Assembly: GCA_029264075.1 (NCBI GenBank) | Contig: JARICQ010000057.1 | Span: 1-6,994 of the forward strand | Direction: 5' to 3' | Source: Tissierellaceae bacterium | GTDB lineage: Bacteria; Bacillota; Clostridia; Tissierellales; Tissierellaceae | Length of the DNA stretch: 6,994 nucleotides | Part shown: piece by piece, positions 1 through 5,042 of the stretch | Numbering within the stretch: position 1 is the stretch's first letter | Layout of the letters: the number at the start of each line of letters is the position of its first letter | Notes under the pieces: generated by a model | Told to the model about the DNA's origin: nothing | The model's database searches: none | The model's input: the letters and a program-made list of their open reading frames with translations, nothing else | Position numbers and translations under genes: made by a program

Positions 1-456
1 GAGATTAGATTAGAGATGACATCTATAGCTATTACAGAAAATCCATATTTTGAGATGTCTAGGCTTGGTGTAAATAGAAAAGACACAAATTATACCATAG
101 ATGATATAAGGGATCTGAAAAAAATATATCCAGATGATGAGATTTATTTTATTATTGGGGCAGATATATTAGACCAGATAGAAAGATGGAAAGACTTTTA
201 CAAGCTGACTAGGATGTGTAAATTTATTTTATTTAATAGATGGGGAATAGATCAAGATTGGATAAATAAAAAAATCGAAGAACTTGAACTCCTATACGAC
301 TTTAAAATTGAAAAGCTAGAGTCACCAATCTTAGAAATATCTTCTACCGCCATCAGAAATAGAAGAAGAGAGGGACTTAGTATAAAATATATGCTTCCAC
401 AAACAGTTGAGGATTATATAACAAAATATGGTATATATTTGGAAGATAAGATATGA
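1..456 (+). CDS. nadD: Nicotinate-mononucleotide adenylyltransferase, 5'-truncated by the window edge
   Basis: This is the C-terminal 151 residues of NadD, which transfers AMP from ATP to nicotinate mononucleotide to make deamido-NAD in NAD biosynthesis. The frame is open to base 1, so the ATG at 16 is an internal Met and not the start. The family reaches about 190-210 residues; the missing N-terminal 50 or so would hold the GxFxPxHxGH nucleotide-binding motif. Visible hallmarks are the IIGAD segment at 151-165 followed by a Trp-Lys (ERWKD), and the ISSTAIRNR motif at 337-363, which corresponds to the ISSTxIR signature of nucleotidyltransferases. The C-terminal LPQTVEDYITKYGIY segment is also typical. 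The stop overlaps the yqeK start as ATGA (453-456), so the two are probably translationally coupled. Family assignment is firm; the true start lies outside the window. Confidence 0.95.
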   Translation, partial: EIRLEMTSIAITENPYFEMSRLGVNRKDTNYTIDDIRDLKKIYPDDEIYFIIGADILDQIERWKDFYKLTRMCKFILFNRWGIDQDWINKKIEELELLYDFKIEKLESPILEISSTAIRNRRREGLSIKYMLPQTVEDYITKYGIYLEDKI

Positions 457-1019
457 ATAAAAAACATATGGAAAAAATAATAGATGATATTGGTAAAAGA
501 AGATTTGAACACTCTCTAAGAGTAAGAGACACGGCCTTAAAACTTGCAGAAATAAATGGAGTAGACTCTCAAAAGGCAGAAATAGCAGCCCTATATCACG
601 ATTGTGCTAAAATAGAAGACAAGGAAGTTCTCTTAGAAAAGTCTAAAGAATTTGATTTGATCCTAGATGATTATATGTTGGAAAATCACGAATTAATACA
701 TGCACATCTCGGAGCTAGGATGGCAGAAAAAAGCTATGGGATAAAAGATCGGGACATTTTAAATGCCATAAAATATCATACAACAGGAAGAGATGCTATG
801 AGCCTGCTTGAAAAAGTAATTTATATGGCAGACTATATTGAGCCCAAAAGAAACTTTCCAGGCGTAGAAGAAGTTCGGGAGCTGGCTTTTAAAGATATAG
901 ACAAGGCCCTTTTTATGGCTCTAAGCAAAACGATTGTATCGCTAGTAGATAATGGGCAACTAATACAGATAGAAACAGTAATAGCAAGAAATGATTTTAT
1001 TTTAAGACAAGGGAGATGA
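453..1019 (+). CDS. yqeK: YqeK-family HD-domain bis(5'-nucleosyl)-tetraphosphatase
   Basis: A 188-residue cytoplasmic HD-domain metal phosphohydrolase. Members of the YqeK family next to nadD in Firmicutes hydrolyse diadenosine tetraphosphate (Ap4A) symmetrically to ADP; that activity is inferred here from family and context. The metal-binding HD residues are visible in order: H20 (RRFEHSLRV), H49-D50 (YHDCAK), H79/H83/H85 region (ENHELIHAHLGA), H109 (KYHTTG) and D127 (YMADYIEP). Length matches the family. The ATG start overlaps the nadD stop by 4 nt and is preceded by a GGAAG Shine-Dalgarno-like stretch inside the end of nadD (441-445). It ends 4 nt before the rsfS start. The nadD-yqeK-rsfS order is a conserved Firmicute arrangement and supports the call. 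Confidence 0.93.
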   Translation: MNKKHMEKIIDDIGKRRFEHSLRVRDTALKLAEINGVDSQKAEIAALYHDCAKIEDKEVLLEKSKEFDLILDDYMLENHELIHAHLGARMAEKSYGIKDRDILNAIKYHTTGRDAMSLLEKVIYMADYIEPKRNFPGVEEVRELAFKDIDKALFMALSKTIVSLVDNGQLIQIETVIARNDFILRQGR

Positions 1020-1026
1020 AAATTTG
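1011..1026 (+). promoter_or_regulatory. Shine-Dalgarno and TTG start of rsfS
   Basis: The GGGAG at 1011-1015, at the very end of yqeK, is 8 nt from TTG 1024-1026. There is no in-frame ATG that would leave the conserved N-terminal region intact, so the TTG is taken as the start. Translation of rsfS is probably coupled to termination of yqeK at 1017-1019. Confidence 0.75.
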
Positions 1027-1365
1027 GATATAGATAAAAAATTATCACTAATAGTTAACGCATGTGAAGATAAGAATGGTATAGATACTAAAGTTTTAAA
1101 GATAGATAAACTAACTTCAATTGCAGACTACTTTGTAATAGTGAGTGGAAATTCATCCAATCAAGTAATGGCAATAGCAGATGCAGTAGAAGATAAGGTC
1201 TTAGGGGAAGAGGAAGTTGACTTTGAAAAAGAGGGTCACAAGAGTGGAAGATGGATATTATTAGATTTCAATGATATCATAGTCCATGTATTCCACAAGG
1301 AGCAAAGAGAATTCTATGACTTAGAAAGACTTTGGTCTGATGGAGAAGAAATAAAGATAAATTAA
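1024..1365 (+). CDS. rsfS: Ribosomal silencing factor RsfS (Iojap/DUF143 family)
   Basis: A 113-residue protein of the RsfS/Iojap family, which binds ribosomal protein uL14 on the 50S subunit and blocks subunit joining when nutrients are low. Family signatures are the IADYFVIVSGNSSNQV stretch (residues 33-48), the GRW segment and the FNDIIVHVFHKEQREFYDLERLW block near the C terminus. The start is a TTG at 1024: a GGGAG Shine-Dalgarno at 1011-1015 sits 8 nt upstream, and the nearby ATG at 1016 is out of frame and stops after five codons. The protein begins with the usual short segment before the VNACEDK helix, consistent with this start. It lies in the nadD-yqeK operon and is followed 17 nt later by ridA. 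Confidence 0.95.
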   Translation: MDIDKKLSLIVNACEDKNGIDTKVLKIDKLTSIADYFVIVSGNSSNQVMAIADAVEDKVLGEEEVDFEKEGHKSGRWILLDFNDIIVHVFHKEQREFYDLERLWSDGEEIKIN

Positions 1366-1382
1366 AGGAGGCTAACTTAATT

Positions 1383-1769
1383 ATGGGAAAAGAATTTTTA
1401 AGTACAGATAAGGCACCTACTGCTGTAGGAGCTTATTCACAAGGAGTAAAGGCAAATGCTGGAGAGATAATATTTGTATCTGGACAACTCCCAATGGATG
1501 CGAAAAGCGGGGAATTGTTTGAAGGAGATATAGCAAAAGAAACTAAAATGTCTTTAAAAAATATCGAAGAAGTTGTAAAAGCTGGCGGAGCAACTAAAGA
1601 AGATATAGTTAAGGTTAATCTATATGTTAAAGATATGGAAGACTTTGGTATAATCAACCAAGCATATGCTGAATTCTTTGGTGAACACAAGCCGGCAAGA
1701 GCTTTAGTAGAAGTTGCAAGACTTCCAAAAGATGTAAATATTGAAATTGAAGCAATAGCAATCAAATAA
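1383..1769 (+). CDS. ridA: RidA family 2-iminobutanoate/2-iminopropanoate deaminase
   Basis: A 128-residue YjgF/YER057c/UK114 family protein. RidA hydrolyses reactive enamine/imine intermediates, such as 2-aminoacrylate, released by PLP-dependent dehydratases, to 2-oxoacids and ammonia; it acts as a cytosolic homotrimer. Visible residues match the E. coli enzyme: Y18 (GAYSQ), R106 (PARALVEVARLP) and E121 (NIEIEAIA), equivalent to Tyr17, Arg105 and Glu120. The active-site Cys107 of E. coli RidA is replaced by Leu108, which is common in the family and not expected to abolish deaminase activity. The ATG has a strong AAAGGAGG Shine-Dalgarno at 1364-1371, beginning on the last two bases of the rsfS stop codon. 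It is the last gene of the operon and is followed by a hairpin terminator. Confidence 0.95.
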   Translation: MGKEFLSTDKAPTAVGAYSQGVKANAGEIIFVSGQLPMDAKSGELFEGDIAKETKMSLKNIEEVVKAGGATKEDIVKVNLYVKDMEDFGIINQAYAEFFGEHKPARALVEVARLPKDVNIEIEAIAIK

Positions 1770-1779
1770 TATAAAAAAT

Positions 1780-1816
1780 TCTAGAAATCTAGTAGAAAAA
1801 ATCCTAGGTATCTAGG
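1780..1816. repeat. Cluster of four CTAG tetranucleotides around the terminator
   Basis: CTAG occurs at 1781-1784, 1789-1792, 1804-1807 and 1812-1815, three of them as TCTAG or ATCTAG. The first pair could fold into a weak CTAG/CTAG hairpin with a 4-nt AAAT loop; the second pair forms the top of the terminator stem. This may be an imperfect duplication of a short inverted repeat. No function is implied. Confidence 0.3.
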
Positions 1817-1824
1817 ATTTTTTT
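1797..1824. terminator. Intrinsic terminator between convergent ridA and dacF, probably bidirectional
   Basis: An 11-bp perfect inverted repeat, AAAAATCCTAG at 1797-1807 and CTAGGATTTTT at 1812-1822, closes a GTAT loop and runs into seven T (1818-1824) on the + strand. On the - strand the complement of A1796-A1801 gives a six-U tract after the same stem, so it could also end dacF transcripts, whose stop is 30 nt away. It sits 27 nt after the ridA stop. The stem core is short in GC (CCTAG/CTAGG) but well formed. Confidence 0.85.
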
Positions 1825-1853
1825 ATTTTGCAGAAAGATATTTTGTTTTAAGT

Positions 1854-3158
1854 TTAATATATTTGATTTCTAGATAAAGACTTAATACGTCGTCTTCTAA
1901 TTCTCTTTTTTCTATTGTGTAGAACAATGCATCTGAGGATGAATAGAATAGCAATTAAGATTAAATACCATCTGCTTAAGATCTTGCTGAAAAGTGAAGC
2001 CTTCCTTACAGCATATATATCCATAGCAGCAACTAGATCAGACTTTGCTAGGACTTTGCCATCTAGCCTATACTCTACATGTCCTATTACTTCACCTCTT
2101 GGTAGAGGAGCCTTCAATCCTTCCTTTAAAACTACTTTTTCTTCTATCTTGCTTATATCATCTGGCTTAACCATAGCGAAAGAAGCAGATTTAGTAATTC
2201 CAGGAACCATCGATGTTACTCCGTTTTTTATTTCGAAGTTATCGATAAATTTACCTGCAAAAGAAACTTGGCTTCTTTTAAAATTATCTAAGCCGTAATT
2301 TAAGAGCTTATGGGTATCTGAATAGATACTGTTTCTGTCAGCCTTAAGGGATACAACTATAAATCTTTGACCATCTCTTTCCAAGGAAGTTACAAGGCAG
2401 TATTGGGCTGCATTTGTATATCCTGATTTCACACCATTTACTCCTTCATACTTAATAGGAACAGATTCACCATCTACCAATATTTTTTGATCTGAATACA
2501 GAATTCTATTAGATGAATTTAAATGCCTAGCTTCAGATTTCTTGTTTGTAATCGGAATAGTTCCTGTATGGTTTTTAGCTATACTTTTAAAGATTTCATT
2601 ATCCATTGCATACTTTCCTATAAGAGCGAGATCATAAGCTGTAGTTAGATGTTCTTCATCTGGAAGGCCATCTGGATTTTTAAAATTAGTGTTGATTGCA
2701 CCTAGAGAATGAGCTTTTTCATTCATTAGCTTGACAAAAGAATCCACATCTCCAGATATGTGCTTTGCTATTGCTATAGCTGCATCATTTGCAGACTCAA
2801 TTAGCAGGGCATCCAAAAGTTGGGCTAGAGTTAGCTCTTCACCTGGTTCAAGAGCTATATGACTACCATCAGCCCTATCTACTATTTCCTGGTCAATAGT
2901 TACAATATCTTCTAAATTTCCATTTTCAATTGCAAGTATACCTGTCATTATCTTTGTAGTACTGGCAGGAAAGAGCTTTTTATGTGGATTTTTTTCATAT
3001 AAGATTTCCAGACTATCATAGTCCACCAATACAGCACCTTCACCAAACAGTTCAAGCTGACCTACTGTTTCTATTTCCTCAATTTCCTCTGCAACTGAAA
3101 ATGAATATGTACTTAAAACTAGAGCCCATATCAAGATGCAAGTAACAAATTTTTTCAA
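1854..3158 (-). CDS. dacF: D-alanyl-D-alanine carboxypeptidase, DacF/PBP5 family, membrane-anchored
   Basis: A low-molecular-weight penicillin-binding protein (peptidase S11) that removes the terminal D-Ala from peptidoglycan stem peptides outside the membrane. With the TTG start at 3158 it has 434 residues. Catalytic motifs are S66-T-T-K69 (SxxK), S122-A-N124 (SxN) and K244-S-G246 (the KTG-box variant KSG). A signal peptide spans about residues 1-23: two Lys, a hydrophobic core, and probable cleavage after SVA. A PBP5-like C-terminal beta domain follows, and the protein ends in a membrane segment (about 397-413) with a very basic RKKRIRRRRIK tail, as in DacF-type anchors. An ATG at 3203 would give 449 residues but lies in a TATAAT box, and the ATG at 3170 directly abuts AAGG with no spacing. 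TTG 3158 sits 5 nt after GGTGG. Function is firm, the start moderately so. The symbol follows the family; dacA/dacB naming is possible. Confidence 0.93.
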   Translation of the reverse strand: MKKFVTCILIWALVLSTYSFSVAEEIEEIETVGQLELFGEGAVLVDYDSLEILYEKNPHKKLFPASTTKIMTGILAIENGNLEDIVTIDQEIVDRADGSHIALEPGEELTLAQLLDALLIESANDAAIAIAKHISGDVDSFVKLMNEKAHSLGAINTNFKNPDGLPDEEHLTTAYDLALIGKYAMDNEIFKSIAKNHTGTIPITNKKSEARHLNSSNRILYSDQKILVDGESVPIKYEGVNGVKSGYTNAAQYCLVTSLERDGQRFIVVSLKADRNSIYSDTHKLLNYGLDNFKRSQVSFAGKFIDNFEIKNGVTSMVPGITKSASFAMVKPDDISKIEEKVVLKEGLKAPLPRGEVIGHVEYRLDGKVLAKSDLVAAMDIYAVRKASLFSKILSRWYLILIAILFILRCIVLHNRKKRIRRRRIKSLSRNQIY

Positions 3159-3174
3159 GTAATCCACCATCCTT
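3156..3174 (-). promoter_or_regulatory. Shine-Dalgarno region and TTG start proposed for dacF
   Basis: Read on the - strand, AAGGATGGTGG (3174-3164) precedes TTG 3158-3156 by 5 nt. Starting here gives a compact signal peptide beginning Met-Lys-Lys-Phe, which is the usual form; starting at ATG 3170 or 3203 adds 4 or 15 residues before it. GTG 3167 is another possible start. Confidence 0.55.
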
Positions 3175-3201
3175 ATTATGCTAAATATTGTAAGTAGATT
3201 C

Positions 3202-3230
3202 ATTATACCAAAAAAACATTAAAAGTTTAA
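3202..3230 (-). promoter_or_regulatory. Candidate sigma-A-type promoter for dacF
   Basis: On the - strand a perfect TATAAT (3207-3202) is preceded, with a 17-bp spacer, by TTAAAC (3230-3225), which matches TTGACA at three of six positions. Transcription would begin near 3195, giving a leader of about 36 nt before TTG 3158. The spacer is A/T-rich. The -10 is convincing and the -35 weak. Confidence 0.5.
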
Positions 3231-3269
3231 GGAAATTTTCAAAAAAAGAAGGAGAAAAGGCTTTCAATG

Positions 3270-3302
3270 TAGAATTATATATAAGCAGAAAATAAAAGGA
3301 GG
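3270..3302 (+). promoter_or_regulatory. Leader of comEA: weak -10 candidate and strong Shine-Dalgarno
   Basis: TAGAAT at 3270-3275 matches TATAAT at five of six positions, but I see no acceptable -35 at 16-18 bp upstream, where the sequence is purine-rich. TATATA/TATAAG at 3278-3285 is an alternative with the same problem. AGGAGG at 3297-3302 is a strong Shine-Dalgarno 8 nt before ATG 3311. A promoter must lie in the divergent gap, because the gene on the left is on the opposite strand, but its position is uncertain. Confidence 0.3.
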
Positions 3303-3310
3303 TTTTAGAT

Positions 3311-3979
3311 ATGTATAGCTTTACAAAAAGAGAGCAAATAGTTATACTTGTAATTGCATTCCTAGTCATCTCAATATTTGGGTATAAATTAATCCTAGCA
3401 GATAAAATCAATGAAATTAAAAGCCCGAAAATATTAGAGATAGAAAACAAACTAGATGAAACTGAAGCTTTAATGGCTGCAGTAGATAGTGAAACGGCAG
3501 AAGAAGATTATATTATAATGGTCCACATAAGTGGACAAGTTAACAATCCAGGATTGCTAGAACTTAAAAATGGTGATAGAATAAATGATGCAGCAGAGCT
3601 TGCTGGAGGATTGAAAGAGGAAGCTGATATTGATAGAATAAACCTAGCAAGAAAAGTTCAAGATGAAGAAAAAATATATATACCCAAAATAGGAGAAAAC
3701 TTAGAAGCTATAGAAACTATGGAATCAACTAACAATTTATTTTCGGATGCTAGCTTAGAGTCGATAACAAGCTCGGGAAATAGCAGTGGAAAGATAAATA
3801 TAAATACATGTACAAAAGAATCACTGATTACCCTGCCTGGTATTGGAGAAGTTACGGCAGGAAAAATAATAGCTTACAGGGAAGAAAGTAAATTTCAAGA
3901 GATTGAAGATATAGTAAAAGTATCAGGAATAGGCGATAAAAAATTTGCTGCAATAAAAGATTTAATATCTGTAAAATAG
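3311..3979 (+). CDS. comEA: ComEA family competence DNA receptor (SLBB plus helix-hairpin-helix)
   Basis: A 222-residue membrane-anchored DNA-binding protein. ComEA binds incoming double-stranded DNA at the outer face of the membrane and passes it to the uptake channel ComEC. Domain order: N-terminal membrane anchor at about residues 9-28; an acidic linker; an SLBB domain from D66 (VHISGQVNNPGLLEL) to about 130; a Ser/Asn-rich linker; and a helix-hairpin-helix domain from about 162 to 222, with the first hairpin LPGIG at 175-179 and the second VSGIG at 204-208. Length is close to B. subtilis ComEA (about 205). The usual partner comEC is not next to it here; the following gene is selD. Its TAG stop (3977-3979) overlaps the selD Shine-Dalgarno, so the two are probably cotranscribed. 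Natural competence in this organism is not shown by this gene alone. Confidence 0.92.
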   Translation: MYSFTKREQIVILVIAFLVISIFGYKLILADKINEIKSPKILEIENKLDETEALMAAVDSETAEEDYIIMVHISGQVNNPGLLELKNGDRINDAAELAGGLKEEADIDRINLARKVQDEEKIYIPKIGENLEAIETMESTNNLFSDASLESITSSGNSSGKININTCTKESLITLPGIGEVTAGKIIAYREESKFQEIEDIVKVSGIGDKKFAAIKDLISVK

Positions 3980-3993
3980 GAGGAAATGCAATG
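3978..3993 (+). promoter_or_regulatory. Shine-Dalgarno and ATG start of selD
   Basis: AGGAGG at 3978-3983 lies 7 nt before ATG 3991 and overlaps the comEA stop codon. An ATG at 3986 is in another frame and ends after two codons. This strong signal shows that ribosomes enter upstream of the UGA at 4030, which supports reading selD from 3991 and not from a start after the UGA. Confidence 0.88.
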
Positions 3994-5025
3994 ACAAAAA
4001 GATTAACAGAGTTGTCAAAGACTTCAGGATGAGCGGGTAAAATCGGACCCGATATATTGACGCAGGTCTTGCGTCAACTACCAAAGATGAAAGATGAAAG
4101 ATTAATAGTAGGCCTTGAGACATCTGATGATGCAGCAGTTTATAAAATAAATGAAGAACTAGCAATGATTCAAACACTAGATTTTTTTACACCCGTAGTA
4201 GACGATCCCTTTACCTTTGGACAAATAGCAGCTACAAACTCCCTATCAGATGTATATGCAATGGGTGGAGATCCTAAGCTTGCTATGAATATAGTCTGCT
4301 TTCCAAATTGTCTCAGCCCAGATGTCTTAGCTGAAATATTAAAGGGTGGGGCAGACAAGGTAAAAGAAGCAGGAGCAGTAGTAGTTGGTGGGCATACAGT
4401 AGAAGATGAGGAGCCCAAATACGGCCTATCAGTATCAGGATTTATTCATCCAGACAAGGTCCTTACAAATAGCAATGCCAAAGTAGGAGATCTATTGATA
4501 ATTACAAAGCCACTAGGGCTGGGTATAATAAATACTGCCATAAAAGGAGAATTAGCTGACAAGGATGCTTATGATATAGCTGTAAAGCTAATGACTACTC
4601 TAAATAAGTATGGAAAAGAGGCTATAGATAAGGTAGGAGGAGTGAGTAGTTTAACTGATGTTACCGGATTTGGACTTGTAGGGCATGGAGTAGAAATGGC
4701 CAAGGGTAGTGGAGTCACTATAAAAATAGACCACAAAAAACTCCCAATAATACCACAAGCACTTGAATATGCAAGTATGGGACTAGTTCCTGCAGGCGCC
4801 TATGCAAATAGAGAGCATACAGCCGATGATATATATATAGATAAGAAAGTTCCAAAAGACGTTGAAGACGTATTGTTTGACCCACAGACCTCAGGAGGGC
4901 TGCTAATATCAGTAAAAGAATCCAAAGCTAGAGAACTTTTAGAAGCTTTGAAAGATACTCCAACAGAGTCTGCAATAATTGGATATGTAGTAGAGAGAGA
5001 AGACAAGTACCTAATAGTAGAATAA
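3991..5025 (+). CDS. selD: Selenide, water dikinase (selenophosphate synthetase) containing selenocysteine at residue 14
   Basis: SelD makes selenophosphate, the selenium donor for SelA, from selenide and ATP. Reading UGA 4030-4032 as selenocysteine gives 344 residues, close to the 347 of E. coli SelD. The N terminus then reads SGUAGKIGP, aligning U14 with catalytic Cys17 and K17 with Lys20 of E. coli; E. coli Cys19 is Gly here. Other family motifs follow: SDDAAV (D46-D47), LDFFTP (D64), DDPFTFGQIAATNSLSDVYAMGG (71-93, with D87 equivalent to metal-binding Asp91), VVGGHTVEDEEP, TDVTGFGLVGH and PQTSGGLL. Under the standard code only the part from TTG 4057 is open, which starts inside an RNA hairpin and lacks the active site. 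It sits 11 nt after comEA and 17 nt before selA. Sec-containing SelD is known from other bacteria, so the assignment is established biology applied to this sequence. Confidence 0.95.
4030..4032 (+). other. UGA selenocysteine codon of selD (codon 14)
   Basis: The codon is in frame with both ATG 3991 (13 codons before it) and the conserved SelD body after it, with no other stop between. It falls exactly at the catalytic Cys/Sec position of the family, and a SECIS-like hairpin follows. selA and selB lie immediately downstream, so the organism has decoding machinery. Confidence 0.94.
4034..4051 (+). promoter_or_regulatory. Short GC-rich hairpin between the UGA and the SECIS hairpin
   Basis: CGGGT at 4034-4038 pairs with ACCCG at 4047-4051 around an 8-nt loop. 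A competing ATCG/CGAT pairing (4042-4045 with 4050-4053, loop GACC) uses some of the same bases. When the UGA is in the ribosomal A site, the left arm is probably covered by the ribosome, so this helix may form only before or between decoding events. Confidence 0.4.
4057..4077 (+). promoter_or_regulatory. Bacterial SECIS hairpin of selD
   Basis: A perfect 8-bp stem, TTGACGCA at 4057-4064 with TGCGTCAA at 4070-4077, closes a GGTCT loop at 4065-4069. The stem begins 24 nt and the loop 32 nt after the UGA. In alternative pairing A4064 joins T4069, leaving a GGUC loop and one unpaired U at 4070. The E. coli fdhF SECIS, as I recall it, has GCA-GGUC-UGC at its apex, so the loop and closing pairs match. 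This is the expected SelB binding site, inside the coding region as is usual in bacteria. Confidence 0.88.
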
Positions 5026-5042
5026 ATAAGAGGAGTGGTCCT

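Noticed and set aside
453..456. nadD UGA stop (454-456) as a possible selenocysteine codon
   Set aside because: It is part of an ATGA overlap with the yqeK start, no hairpin follows, and NadD is complete at its normal C terminus.
1011..1040. yqeK UGA stop (1017-1019) as a readthrough site
   Set aside because: The frame reaches another stop (TAA) a few codons later, there is no hairpin, and rsfS begins 4 nt after.
1854..3450. Long open frames antisense to dacF (1915-2298 +) and over the dacF/comEA gap (3181-3450 -)
   Set aside because: They overlap well-supported genes, have no ribosome-binding signal or recognisable domain, and look like frame shadows.
4021..4035. selD as a pseudogene with a nonsense mutation at codon 14
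   Set aside because: The stop is UGA exactly at the family's Cys/Sec position, a SECIS-like hairpin follows, the rest of the gene is intact, and selA and selB are adjacent.
4057..5025. A SelD protein beginning at TTG 4057
   Set aside because: The TTG is the first codon of the hairpin stem, has no Shine-Dalgarno, and would remove the catalytic Sec/Cys loop and Lys17, while a strong start signal exists at 3978-3993.
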